Source: an uncultured Gilliamella sp.
GTDB lineage: Bacteria; Pseudomonadota; Gammaproteobacteria; Enterobacterales; Orbaceae
NCBI GenBank assembly: GCA_946482005.1
Contig: CAMLPV010000006.1
Coordinates: 62,001 to 126,000, forward strand
Length of the DNA stretch: 64,000 nt
Direction: 5' to 3'
This document shows positions 10,746-22,216 of the stretch, piece by piece. Within the stretch, counting starts at the first letter, position 1. Every line of letters begins with the position of its first letter. The position numbers were made by a program, and so were the translations under genes. The notes beneath the pieces were generated by a model that saw only the letters and a program-made list of their open reading frames with translations, was not told the DNA's origin and made no database searches.

Positions 10746-12581
10746 TTATTGCTGTAAATTTAGATAAATTTTTTCAGCTAATGATTTTGAAATGCCTTGT
10801 ACTTGGGCAATTTCATCAATACTGGCATTTTTTAACTCTCTAAGCCCACCAAAATGCTTAAGTAATGCTTGGCGTCTTTTGCCTCCAACGCCTTCAATAT
10901 GCTCTAAAGCGCTGTCGGTTAACTGCTTAACGCCTTTCTTCCTTTGACCAACTATCGCATGATCATGTGATGCATTACGGATCTGTTGGATCAATAGTAA
11001 AGCAGGGGAGTGATAATCTAAATAATAACCTTTACCATGCGCTTCAAAGAAAAGTGTTTCTAAGCCTTCTTTACGTTCAGCACCTTTGGCGACACCAATT
11101 AAAATAGGGTGATTTTTATCCCAGTTTACTTGTAAATTATCAAAAACTCTCAATGCTTGGTTAAGCTGGCCTTTTCCGCCATCAATAAAAATGATATCAG
11201 GCACTTTATCTTCAGGAAGATCTTTCTTACTATAACGGCGAGTTAGAACCTGTTCCATTGCTGCATAATCATCACCTGGAGTAATACCGGTGATATTATA
11301 GCGACGGAACTCAGATTTAACCGGGCCTTTATCATCAAAAACCACACAAGAGGCAATGGTGTTTTTACCCATAAAATGGCTGATATCAAAACATTCCATT
11401 CTATTGATTTTATCAATGCCCAAAAAGGCTTTTAATGCATCATATCTCTGTTTAATGGTTGAGTTTTCTAGTAATTTATTTTTAACTTCAGTTTGTGCAT
11501 TAACTGTTGCGATATTTAGTAATTTTAGATTATCACCTTTGGGCTCATCGACTAGTTTAACTTGATGTTCAGCAACGAGTGATAAAGTGTCTTCCATTGC
11601 CTGTTTATCAGACAATGAAAAATTGAGAAGAATTTTCTTCGGAATATTTCTATTTTGATTGCCTTGTAGATAAAATTGCCCTAAAAATGTCTCGATCACT
11701 TCTTCAAGTTCGGTATTAGACGGCACTTTCGGAAAATAAGAACGATGCCCGAATGTTTGACCATTTCGAATAAAGAGTACATAAATACAGGCTAAACCAA
11801 GTTCATAGTGGAAGCCAATCACGTCTAAATTATCATTATTATTGTATATCGCCTGTTTTTCATTAATGTGTTTAATTGCTTGTAACTGATCACGCAGTGC
11901 GGCCGCTTTTTCAAAATTAAGTTCACTACTGGCTTTTTGCATATCTGCAGTAATTTTTTGCAAAATCTGGTCTGATTGTCCGGAAAGAAACAATCTAACG
12001 TAATTAACTTGTTCATTATAATCTTCATCACTGACTAAACCCGGTACACATGGGCCTAGACAGCGTTTGATTTGATACTGTAAACAAGGACGCGTTCGAT
12101 TTCGATAAGTACTATTTAGACATTGTCTTATCGGAAAGGTTTTTTGTAATAAAGCTAAAATTTGTTTAACCGCATAACCACTAGGATAAGGACCAAAAAA
12201 CTCATCCTTTTTACGATTAACCGCCCCACGATACAACGACAATTGTGGATGTCTTTCTTTACTTAATTTGATAAAAGGGTAGCTTTTATCGTCTTTAAGC
12301 AAAACATTGTATTTTGGTTGATATTTTTTGATATAAGTTTGTTCAAGTAATAGTGCTTCGGTTTCAGTATTGGTGATAGTAAATTCTACACGATGAATAT
12401 GGCTCACCAATCGATCCGTTTTGATGGTTTTTTTACTACTATTAAAATAACTTTTTAAACGATTGTTTAGATCTTTCGCTTTTCCCACATAGATGATGGT
12501 ATCTTTATCATTAAACATTTGATAGATACCAGGTTTATGTGGGACTGTTTTTAAGAAAGTTGTTGAATCAAATTGGCTCAT
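10746..12581 (-). CDS. uvrC: Excinuclease ABC subunit C
   Basis: GIY-YIG N-terminus ([30 protein letters not shown]), UVR motif and HhH C-terminus; native start probably [13 protein letters not shown] at 12581 rather than the ORF-track start 12593. Confidence 0.97.
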   Translation of the reverse strand: MSQFDSTTFLKTVPHKPGIYQMFNDKDTIIYVGKAKDLNNRLKSYFNSSKKTIKTDRLVSHIHRVEFTITNTETEALLLEQTYIKKYQPKYNVLLKDDKSYPFIKLSKERHPQLSLYRGAVNRKKDEFFGPYPSGYAVKQILALLQKTFPIRQCLNSTYRNRTRPCLQYQIKRCLGPCVPGLVSDEDYNEQVNYVRLFLSGQSDQILQKITADMQKASSELNFEKAAALRDQLQAIKHINEKQAIYNNNDNLDVIGFHYELGLACIYVLFIRNGQTFGHRSYFPKVPSNTELEEVIETFLGQFYLQGNQNRNIPKKILLNFSLSDKQAMEDTLSLVAEHQVKLVDEPKGDNLKLLNIATVNAQTEVKNKLLENSTIKQRYDALKAFLGIDKINRMECFDISHFMGKNTIASCVVFDDKGPVKSEFRRYNITGITPGDDYAAMEQVLTRRYSKKDLPEDKVPDIIFIDGGKGQLNQALRVFDNLQVNWDKNHPILIGVAKGAERKEGLETLFFEAHGKGYYLDYHSPALLLIQQIRNASHDHAIVGQRKKGVKQLTDSALEHIEGVGGKRRQALLKHFGGLRELKNASIDEIAQVQGISKSLAEKIYLNLQQ

Positions 12582-12582
12582 T

Positions 12583-13260
12583 TTAGTTTTCAAAGGTGAG
12601 GGCTGTTTTCTCTATTATCCTCATAATGGTGCTTAAAATGCCATTTATCAAGAGGTAAATAAGCCCCGCGACCACAAAAATTGAGAAGTCATAGTATTCA
12701 CCATTTAGTGCATTACTATAACCCATTAAATCCATAACCGGAATCATTGACGCCAATGCTGTTCCTTTAACCACAAATACGACTTCATTAGAATAAGTAG
12801 AAAGCGCTCGTTTTAATGCATATGGCATCAAAATTTTAAGAGTCTGTCTTTTATTCATCCCTAAAGCACTACATGCTTGCCATTGCCCTTGTGGTATAGA
12901 TTTTAATGCACCGTAAAAAATTTGGGTGGTATAAGCGGCACTATTAAGGGTTAATGCTATATAAGCGCAAAACCAAGGTGACGAAATAAAATCATAAAAC
13001 GCAGGATACTTGCTTAAGAATTCACCAAATTGTGACGGTCCATAATAGATTAAAAATAACTGCACTAATAATGGTGAGCCGGTAAAAATAATAATATAAG
13101 TCCGAATTGTTTTCGTTAACAACTTAGAATTCAATGATAAAAGACATGAAAAGACAACAGCCAAAATACCAGCCGATAATATTCCAAAAATACTCAGGCT
13201 TAATGTATCAGGTAGACCTTGAAGAATGATTTTAAGATAGAAAATAAAATTATCAGACAT
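12583..13260 (-). CDS. artM: Arginine ABC transporter permease (ArtM-like)
   Basis: His/Glu/Gln/Arg-type amino-acid permease; operon context with ArtQ-, ArtJ/I- and ArtP-like genes. Confidence 0.88.
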   Translation of the reverse strand: MSDNFIFYLKIILQGLPDTLSLSIFGILSAGILAVVFSCLLSLNSKLLTKTIRTYIIIFTGSPLLVQLFLIYYGPSQFGEFLSKYPAFYDFISSPWFCAYIALTLNSAAYTTQIFYGALKSIPQGQWQACSALGMNKRQTLKILMPYALKRALSTYSNEVVFVVKGTALASMIPVMDLMGYSNALNGEYYDFSIFVVAGLIYLLINGILSTIMRIIEKTALTFEN

Positions 13261-13269
13261 AAAATGACC

Positions 13270-14034
13270 TTACTGACTATTGACTGATGGTTCAAAATGG
13301 GTAGCACGTTTTTCAATACGTGAAATAACTTTTTGACTGAAAATTGATATCACTAAATAAACAATCATCGCAATAAAGTACCATAAAAAAGGTTGATTGG
13401 TTCTAGCAACAATTGTTTTGGTTTGCATCATTAAATCATCTATCGCAATTGCGGAAACAAGCGCGGTGTCTTTTAATAAAATTAACCACTGATTGCTTAA
13501 ACCTGGTAATGCATGTCGCCACATTTGCGGCATGATAATGCGAAAAAAGGTACGAGATTTACTTAATCCTAACACTTGAGCCGCTTGTTTTTGACCGCTG
13601 GAAATCGCTTTGAAGGCGCCACGTAATGTCTGTGAGGCATAAACGGCATAAAGTAAAGATAAAGCAAAAACACCACATAAAAATGGATCGGGCTGAGTAT
13701 TTTCAATATTCATTTTAATGGTGATTGATGTTAGCGGAATAGTAAAACCATCATCTAGTGCCATTAATAACAGAGGTAAACCGGTATAGATTGCAACTAC
13801 AATTAATAATTCCGGTAATGCCCGGATGGTTAAATTGAACAACGACATTAGCCATGCAACAGGTTTGAATGGTACCGCTTCTAAAATAGTAAAAATGAAC
13901 GCAAAAAACATTCCAACGACTAATGATACTAACGCTAATGATAACGTAATCGCGGTTGCTTTCGTAAGCGGCAAAATATACCCATCCATAGAAGGGAGTA
14001 ACAACTCCATACTGTGTGCAAAAAAGTCTGACAT
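13270..14034 (-). CDS. artQ: Arginine ABC transporter permease (ArtQ-like)
   Basis: Amino-acid ABC permease with EAA-like loop (QVLGLSKSRTFFRIIMPQMWRHALPG); operon context. Confidence 0.87.
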   Translation of the reverse strand: MSDFFAHSMELLLPSMDGYILPLTKATAITLSLALVSLVVGMFFAFIFTILEAVPFKPVAWLMSLFNLTIRALPELLIVVAIYTGLPLLLMALDDGFTIPLTSITIKMNIENTQPDPFLCGVFALSLLYAVYASQTLRGAFKAISSGQKQAAQVLGLSKSRTFFRIIMPQMWRHALPGLSNQWLILLKDTALVSAIAIDDLMMQTKTIVARTNQPFLWYFIAMIVYLVISIFSQKVISRIEKRATHFEPSVNSQ

Positions 14035-14064
14035 AAAAAAACCGTAGTTAAATTAAAAAATAAA

Positions 14065-14087
14065 CTCGCCGCAAGATTTGCGGCGAG
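14065..14087 (-). terminator. Intra-operon hairpin between art binding-protein gene and artQ
   Basis: Perfect inverted repeat CTCGCCGCAA-N3-TTGCGGCGAG, followed on the minus strand by a T-rich tract (TTTATTTTTTAAT). Confidence 0.75.
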
Positions 14088-14117
14088 ATCTCAAAGAACA
14101 GATTTTGTAATTAATGA

Positions 14118-14852
14118 TTATTTGCTAAACCATTTTTTATATATAGCATCCAATTCACCATTTGCTTTTAATTTATCAATTGCTTGGTTAAATTGTTCAA
14201 GTAATTGATCATTACCTTGACGTAGAGCAATACCTAAACCTTCACCAAAGAATTCATGATCGGTGATCTTATCGCCTAAAGGAACGATCTCAGTATCTTT
14301 TCCTAACCATTCCCCCGCAACAAAAGAGCTTGATACAATGGCGTCAATACGTTTAGCTTTTAAATCAAGGAAAGCAAATTGATAGCTGTCATAACTTACC
14401 GCTTTAACATCAGGATATTTTTCGGTTAAGTATTTCAAGTAAGTGGTACCTTTTTGAATACCTACTTTTTTACCTTTTAATTGGTCAAGGTTAGTTAATG
14501 TATCTTTCAAGGTAATAAATTGGATTGAACTATCATCATAATAGATTTTAGTAAAAGCAACTTGTTTTTGACGTTCTGGGGTCACATCAATACCGGCAAT
14601 AGCGGCATCAATTCGACGGGTTTTTAAACTAGGAATTAAACCATCAAATGATTGATTAACAATCTTACAAGATACTTTCATTTCGTCACAAAGTTTATTC
14701 ATAACGTCTATATCAAAACCGATAATTTCATTTTTATCATTAGTGAATTCGAAAGGCGCATAAGTTGCTTCGGTACCAATGGTTAAAGTTTCCGCTGCTT
14801 GAGCAGCAAATGCAGATCCTGCAAGTAAAATAGCTAGTAATGTTTTTTTCAT
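14118..14852 (-). CDS. Arginine-binding periplasmic protein (ArtJ/ArtI-like)
   Basis: Signal peptide MKKTLLAILLAGSAFAAQA; SBP_bac_3 motif TIGTEATYAPFEFTNDKNEIIGFDIDVMNKLC. Confidence 0.92.
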   Translation of the reverse strand: MKKTLLAILLAGSAFAAQAAETLTIGTEATYAPFEFTNDKNEIIGFDIDVMNKLCDEMKVSCKIVNQSFDGLIPSLKTRRIDAAIAGIDVTPERQKQVAFTKIYYDDSSIQFITLKDTLTNLDQLKGKKVGIQKGTTYLKYLTEKYPDVKAVSYDSYQFAFLDLKAKRIDAIVSSSFVAGEWLGKDTEIVPLGDKITDHEFFGEGLGIALRQGNDQLLEQFNQAIDKLKANGELDAIYKKWFSK

Positions 14853-14881
14853 ATATCCACCCAATCAGATTTTTATAAATA

Positions 14882-15610
14882 TTAATGTGATAAATAAGCT
14901 TTGAACTCTTCGGTTTTGGGATGAGCAAAACACTCGAGTTGTCCCTGCTCTATAATTTTACCATGTTCCATGTAAATCACTTGTGAAGCCACTTTACGCG
15001 CAAAATCGACTTCGTGAGTAACAATAATTTGTGTAATGCCGGTTCGTGAAAGTTCATTAATAATTTCGGCAACTTGCGATGTGATTGCTGGATCTAATGC
15101 CGCAGTCGGTTCGTCAAATAACAAAATTTTAGGTTCCATCATTAATGCTCTAGCAATCGCGACGCGTTGTTGTTGTCCACCTGAAAGATGGAGAGGGTAG
15201 CGATGAGCCATTTCATCAATTTGTAGACGAGCTAAAATTGACATCGCTTTATAACTAGCTTCTTGTTTCGATAATTTTAATACTTGGCATGGTGCTTCAA
15301 TTAAATTTTCCAACACGGTTAAATGTGGCCATAGGTTGTAATTTTGAAAAACCATACCAACATTTTTGCGTAGCGACCGAATCGTTGATTCACTTATCTT
15401 TTGCGAAAAATCGAAATGTGAATCAGCAATCGTCATTTCGCCTGATGATGGAATTTCAAGTAAATTAAATACTTTCAACAAAGAACTTTTACCTGCACCG
15501 CTTTGACCTAGTAAAACAATCGTTTCACCTAAAGGGTAACATAAAGAGACATCATTCAATGCCTGATGTTTACCATAAAAACAGTTAATATGGCTTAATT
15601 CAATATTCAT
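14882..15610 (-). CDS. artP: Arginine ABC transporter ATP-binding protein
   Basis: Close match to the recalled E. coli ArtP sequence ([48 protein letters not shown]); native start MNIELSH at 15610. Confidence 0.94.
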   Translation of the reverse strand: MNIELSHINCFYGKHQALNDVSLCYPLGETIVLLGQSGAGKSSLLKVFNLLEIPSSGEMTIADSHFDFSQKISESTIRSLRKNVGMVFQNYNLWPHLTVLENLIEAPCQVLKLSKQEASYKAMSILARLQIDEMAHRYPLHLSGGQQQRVAIARALMMEPKILLFDEPTAALDPAITSQVAEIINELSRTGITQIIVTHEVDFARKVASQVIYMEHGKIIEQGQLECFAHPKTEEFKAYLSH

Positions 15611-15932
15611 TATTTTTTTGATAAATTGTTTAAATTTTAATTGACTAAATATTACTTTTTTCTGCATAAAAATGCAATCTAAATTATTAGACAAACGTGT
15701 TTTAGTCTGATATTTATGCTATAAAATTCTGTTCCTCACCTTTTTTATGCTCATAATATTAACGCTATATAAATTTATCTTTATGATTATAAAGAATAAT
15801 ATCATAGATAATCATCTAAATTGTAAAAAAAGCATAAAGATACTATAGCTCTTATAAGTTAGTTCTTATAATTTAATCGTATATAAGCTCTAAAACGGCA
15901 TTCCTCAACTTGTTTTAGTCGCTTAATCTTTA

Positions 15933-17267
<1,335 letters not shown>

Positions 17268-17271
<4 letters not shown>

Positions 17272-17711
17272 GATTGTTTTTCCTTATTGTCAGACGCTTT
17301 AGCTACTGGCTTATGTAAATGCTCAGTTAAATAAGCTGTTAAATATAGGACAATAATCGAACCACCAACACTAGCAAAGATAATCGGGATCCAATTAGCT
17401 AAAAGTAATGAATAATTATCCATAATACCCATTGCAGCTGGAATAAAGAGTATAGTCATGTATCGCATGAAAAGATTACAGCTATTTTTGATCCAACAGG
17501 TTGGTATTAATTGAAAAGCTAATAAAAAAAACAAAATCAATAAACCAATAATGCTGCCAGGGATCATGATCGGCAATATTGCAGAAACAATATTACCAGC
17601 CCATAGACAGAGAGTTAAAATAAGTAGGCCTCGACCATAACTAAATAGTGTGTAATATAAAGAATAGAGTCGATGCTTAATTGTTGCATGTTTGGCTAAA
17701 AAGTGTTTCAT
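17268..17711 (-). CDS. LrgA/CidA family membrane protein (YohJ-like)
   Basis: LrgA-like motif LPIMIPGSIIGLLILFFLLAFQLI; overlaps the LrgB partner. Confidence 0.9.
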
Positions 17712-17817
17712 AAGTTAAATGCTAGATATTTTAAGCTAAAATTTTGGCTGTTAGTTATTGATTGAAAAATGACACAGAACTCCGAACAGAATTATATGAT
17801 ACGCTCCTCAGATTCAA

Positions 17818-19254
17818 TTATCCAACTAAATAATGACAATATTGGTATAGCTGCTTTAATAAGCCCAACTTTTCAGGCTGTTGTATATAAATTTCTGCAA
17901 ATTGTTCAAGGGTTTGTAAGTAATCTTGAATCTTATGCGGATTTAATTTGTCGCGACAATGATCTTGCCAAATACGCAGCTCTTGTTCAGTTAATGTTTG
18001 TAGGTAGTTTCTTGCTTTATAACGAAAAAATAATTTTGCTAATCGTGAATCGTCAAAATTTAGAGATAAGCTGTCTAATAAATGGGGGGGAGTGGATCGT
18101 ATTGTCTCACATTTCAACAGATCTTGACCATTTAAAAAATCCGCATAGATTTGCGCATCAACATCAATATTATTGTTAGAATATTCATTGCTCACATTAA
18201 ATAGTTCATACATTTTACTTTGCAATGCATTTTGGTTTTCTAACAATTTTTGTTGGTTGATTAGGCATTTTTGTTTATCAAGATTGAAACGTTTAGCATT
18301 ATCAGGTAGAAGAGTGCTCAATGGTGCGACTATTGGGCATTTATTAATATGAATTAATTTCAATGGAATCCGCTGTTCATCAATTTCAAGATCTTCGGTT
18401 TTGGTGTAGAGTTTCTCCCGAATAGTTTCAACTGGTAGCGTTATAAGCGAATCAATATCACCGCTGAGATCACAAACAATCACAGCATTTTTTTGCATCG
18501 GGTGCCAAGCAATAGGACTAACTAATGTCATGTTACCACGATGACTACCTAGCATGCCTGACACATGAATGATTGGTGTCATATTGGCAATATCAATCAG
18601 TTCGGCAACTCTATTTTTATTGCGTAGATTAAAAAAATAGTTGAACAATTTGGGTTGTGCTTGTTTAATTAATTTTGCCATCGCAATTGTGGCATAGACA
18701 TCAGACATAGCATCGTGCGCATGCTCATGTTCTATATTGTTAGCTTTAGTAAGATCTTCTAACCGAAAACTAGGAAAACCTGAATCATTTGTTGGCCAAT
18801 TAATTCCTTCTGGCCTTAAAGCATAACAGGCACGAACGACATCAAGCAGGTCCCATCTGGAATTGCCATTGCGCCAACTATAGGCATAAGGGTCATAAAA
18901 GTTGCGATATAAGATGTTGCGAGTAACTTCATCATCAAAACGAATATTGTTATAGCCTAAGATACAGGTATTTGGTCGGCTAAATTCTTGATGAATTAAT
19001 TTGGTGAATTCAGCTTCGCAAATACCATTTTGATTCGTTTTTTGGGGTGTTATTCCTGTTATTAGCACGGCTTCAGGATCAGGTAAATAATCTTGAGCTA
19101 TCTGACAATAAATGACTAAAGGTTCTTCAATAATATTAAAGTCACTGTCAGTCCTTACGCCAGCAAACTGGGCGGGGCGATCTAAAGCAGGATTTATGCC
19201 AAATGTTTCGTAATCGTGGAAGTAAAAAGTAGGTTGATTTGTGCTGTTTTCCAT
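17818..19254 (-). CDS. sbcB: Exodeoxyribonuclease I
   Basis: Exonuclease N-term FYFHDYETFGINPALDRPAQFAGVRTD and C-terminal RYKARNYLQTLTEQELRIW. Confidence 0.96.
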   Translation of the reverse strand: MENSTNQPTFYFHDYETFGINPALDRPAQFAGVRTDSDFNIIEEPLVIYCQIAQDYLPDPEAVLITGITPQKTNQNGICEAEFTKLIHQEFSRPNTCILGYNNIRFDDEVTRNILYRNFYDPYAYSWRNGNSRWDLLDVVRACYALRPEGINWPTNDSGFPSFRLEDLTKANNIEHEHAHDAMSDVYATIAMAKLIKQAQPKLFNYFFNLRNKNRVAELIDIANMTPIIHVSGMLGSHRGNMTLVSPIAWHPMQKNAVIVCDLSGDIDSLITLPVETIREKLYTKTEDLEIDEQRIPLKLIHINKCPIVAPLSTLLPDNAKRFNLDKQKCLINQQKLLENQNALQSKMYELFNVSNEYSNNNIDVDAQIYADFLNGQDLLKCETIRSTPPHLLDSLSLNFDDSRLAKLFFRYKARNYLQTLTEQELRIWQDHCRDKLNPHKIQDYLQTLEQFAEIYIQQPEKLGLLKQLYQYCHYLVG

Positions 19255-19758
19255 TATTGTTTTTTGATCTCATCTGTTCATTTATTAATCTTCGATTAAT
19301 TATTGATTTGTTTAATTTTACTCATTTTAGTTTAAATATTTTTTCATTTTTTGATTTGCAGCTGTGTACATAATTATGCTCTTAGTTTTTTCCTGAAGAT
19401 AAAAAATAAAATAGCACTTTAAGAGTAACTCTTAACATTATTAAAGAGATTACCTGAGATTATAGATGACAATTTTAGGTTTAAGAATATCACAAAAAGA
19501 GACTATTGAATTCTAATTTCGTTATGGATGTAAGGGAAATGGTCAAAAATTAACAATTGGGATATATTGTTTTTTTAATTTAAGCAACACAATATTATTA
19601 TAGATAAAAGTTAATTTTTTCCTTTAGATATTGGGATATTAACCGTCATGTAGCTAGTAATAAAACTCATCATCAAAATTCATTTACTCGCAATGCATTC
19701 TTTTTATTGCTCAGATTTTTTAAATAACTTACCATTATTTAAAAGTTACGAGGATAAT

Positions 19759-20238
19759 ATGAAAAGAATAATTTTAGTTGGCTTGATTGGTTTTGCGTTA
19801 TCTGGTTGTGGAGATAATGAGGATACAATTAATTCAGATAAGTACCTTGTTGGTAAGTGGGAATGTAAATTAGAACAATTTTCTGCAAAAGATAATAATG
19901 GCAAACTATCTAACTATACAAAAGAAAATGAGGTTATTTCGATTGAGGAATATAAGTTAGAAGAAGGTAAATTATATTTTAAACAAGATAATGCTAAAGA
20001 TTGGGTATACAAGGATAATGTTAGTACTATTAATAAAATTAATAAGTATTTAGGTAAAACTGATACTAATAATGACAAATTAGGGTCGATAGTTATAATA
20101 ACATCAATGTTTATAAGTTCAGATAAACATTTTTCAATTAAAGAAGAATTATTTTTCAAGAAAAAAGATATCGCTAATAAAAATGAACATATATATTCGA
20201 AAATAAAATCAGAAGGTTATTGTACAAAAATGGAATAA
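19759..20238 (+). CDS. Hypothetical lipoprotein
   Basis: Lipobox signal MKRIILVGLIGFALSGC at an internal ATG of the longer ORF. Confidence 0.7.
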   Translation: MKRIILVGLIGFALSGCGDNEDTINSDKYLVGKWECKLEQFSAKDNNGKLSNYTKENEVISIEEYKLEEGKLYFKQDNAKDWVYKDNVSTINKINKYLGKTDTNNDKLGSIVIITSMFISSDKHFSIKEELFFKKKDIANKNEHIYSKIKSEGYCTKME

Positions 20239-20391
20239 TTGCAAAGTGGATCAATTCTAAATTAAAAACCTCAAATGTTTTTTGTTTTTTTCAGATTGAA
20301 AAAATAATTACAAAAAGTAGAAAAATTTTGGGGGAGAGGATGAAGAATATCCTCTTCTCCGTTTTATAGTTACTTATGTAACAAACTTAAA

Positions 20392-21453
20392 TTAATAATA
20401 AGCATCAAGTTCTTTTTGAAATATTTTTAACTCTTCTATCCATAATTTAGCATTCATTGTTGTGCCATGACCACTGGTTTTGTCACTGGCTGGGATAAGA
20501 TAATATTTGGCTGCTACAATATCTTTCAACGCTTTTTGCATCACACCAGTATTTGGCGGATTTCTTTCATCATCTTCTGAGTTAATAACTAAAATAAACG
20601 CCTTAATCTTAGTTAAATCTGGTGTTGGATCAAAGTTTCTTGCGGCATCCCATTGATATAAAAAATCATTGGCATCCATATTAATTCGTTCTTTTAACTT
20701 ATTTGACAATATTTCTTCTGTTTTTTCAGTATTGTAGGCTCTATTTTGCCAAGCAATATCACCACCATTAGTTGCTATATCGTAATAATTATAGATAGTT
20801 TGGAATTTTTCTGGTTGTTGGCTATAAAAACCGTTGTTCCAATCAGGATCATCTTTAATTGAATTAATGATCATTTTTCTCATAATCCAATTTCGGCTAG
20901 ACATTGGGGCAGGGGTTGCTGCCATTGGAATTGCCGCGGTCATATAGTCCGGGTACTTAGTGATCCATAACCAAGTATTCATGCCCCCCATCGAATTACC
21001 AATAATAAGTTCAAGATGATTTATACCTAATCCATTTTTCAAAAGTTGATATTGTGCGTTAACCATGTCTGAATAATCATAATGAGGAAAGTTACCTTTC
21101 ATGCCATCTGAAGGTTTTGATGATTTACCTGTGCCAATTGCGTCAGGTAATATAATAAAATATTTTTCAGCATCTAATGGCATACCTTTATCAAATAAGA
21201 CATGGCCAAAAGTGTCATTAAGCATTGAAACCCCATTACTAGCCGTACCATGTAAAACTAATACGGGTTTTCCTTTGGGATTGCCGATTGTGACATAATG
21301 AATTTTTAAATTTTCAATGGTATTACCATCATTAAATTTAAAATTCTTAATAATATAATCACCTTCATATTGGTTGTAAAATTCGTTACAAAATCCTGGT
21401 ACAGCAAATGTTAGAAAAATAAAAAATAGTAGTACTTTTTTCATAGTATTCAT
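20392..21453 (-). CDS. Exported alpha/beta hydrolase, MetX (homoserine acetyltransferase)-like fold
   Basis: Signal peptide; VLHGTASNGVSML, nucleophile elbow GNSMGGMNTW, DAIGTGKSSKPSDG. Confidence 0.82.
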   Translation of the reverse strand: MNTMKKVLLFFIFLTFAVPGFCNEFYNQYEGDYIIKNFKFNDGNTIENLKIHYVTIGNPKGKPVLVLHGTASNGVSMLNDTFGHVLFDKGMPLDAEKYFIILPDAIGTGKSSKPSDGMKGNFPHYDYSDMVNAQYQLLKNGLGINHLELIIGNSMGGMNTWLWITKYPDYMTAAIPMAATPAPMSSRNWIMRKMIINSIKDDPDWNNGFYSQQPEKFQTIYNYYDIATNGGDIAWQNRAYNTEKTEEILSNKLKERINMDANDFLYQWDAARNFDPTPDLTKIKAFILVINSEDDERNPPNTGVMQKALKDIVAAKYYLIPASDKTSGHGTTMNAKLWIEELKIFQKELDAYY

Positions 21454-21709
21454 AAGTGACGCTCTCCATCATAATTATGTTATGAAACATTTGTGTAAGA
21501 GATAGATAAGGAAGGTAATATCAACGTTGTAGTATTCTAATCAACGTTAGCAAGCATAACAGAAACGGCTGTTATCCAATAAAAAGTCCGTTTATATACA
21601 TTAAATAATTAAATTCAGAAATAAATTTATCAAGCTTAAATCTAGATGTTTTCGTTATTAAAAAAGAGAATATATTATTCTCTTTCTTATATAGATTTGA
21701 TCTAGCTAT

Positions 21710-22216
21710 TTAGTTTTTAGGTGCACTTTCAATAATGTCAGCTAACTTTTCCAGAGTTAATCTTAAGAATTTAGGCATAGCTTCTATTTCAATTGAGTCC
21801 ATTAAGTTTTTTACATAAAGACCTAATTCAGTATCACCTTCAACAATTAATCGACGTTGGAAGAATAAGGTATCAGGATCTTGTCGTCTAGTCGCAATCA
21901 TAATTAAATCATTAGCATTACCGATGAAGCTCACATCTGGTATTTCCTCGCGACTAACCACAAGTTTGTTATCAATCAAACTGACAAACCAAACCAACTG
22001 AAGATCTGTAACTTGAATTTTAAGCCAACGATTTTCTAAAAAATCTAAGTCACCATCTTCAAGTGAGTGTTTGAATTGTAATTGTAATAATTGTTCGATA
22101 GTTCGTTTTTTTAAGTTGAAGGGGATACAGCGTAGTGTCATCCCCAACATTTTTGGCGCTTTCTCGACAAATTGTGAATGAATTGTGCCAAGAAATTGGT
22201 GTTTATTGCCAATCAT
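21710..22216 (-). CDS. ubiT: Ubiquinone biosynthesis accessory factor UbiT (SCP2 domain)
   Basis: SCP2-like protein with FIGNANDLIMIATRRQDPDTLFFQRRLIVEGDTELGLYVKNLMDSIE. Confidence 0.85.
   Translation of the reverse strand: MIGNKHQFLGTIHSQFVEKAPKMLGMTLRCIPFNLKKRTIEQLLQLQFKHSLEDGDLDFLENRWLKIQVTDLQLVWFVSLIDNKLVVSREEIPDVSFIGNANDLIMIATRRQDPDTLFFQRRLIVEGDTELGLYVKNLMDSIEIEAMPKFLRLTLEKLADIIESAPKN

Noticed and set aside
17769-18179. 136-aa plus-strand ORF overlapping sbcB
   Set aside because: Antisense to the well-supported sbcB C-terminus, with low-complexity composition and no family resemblance.
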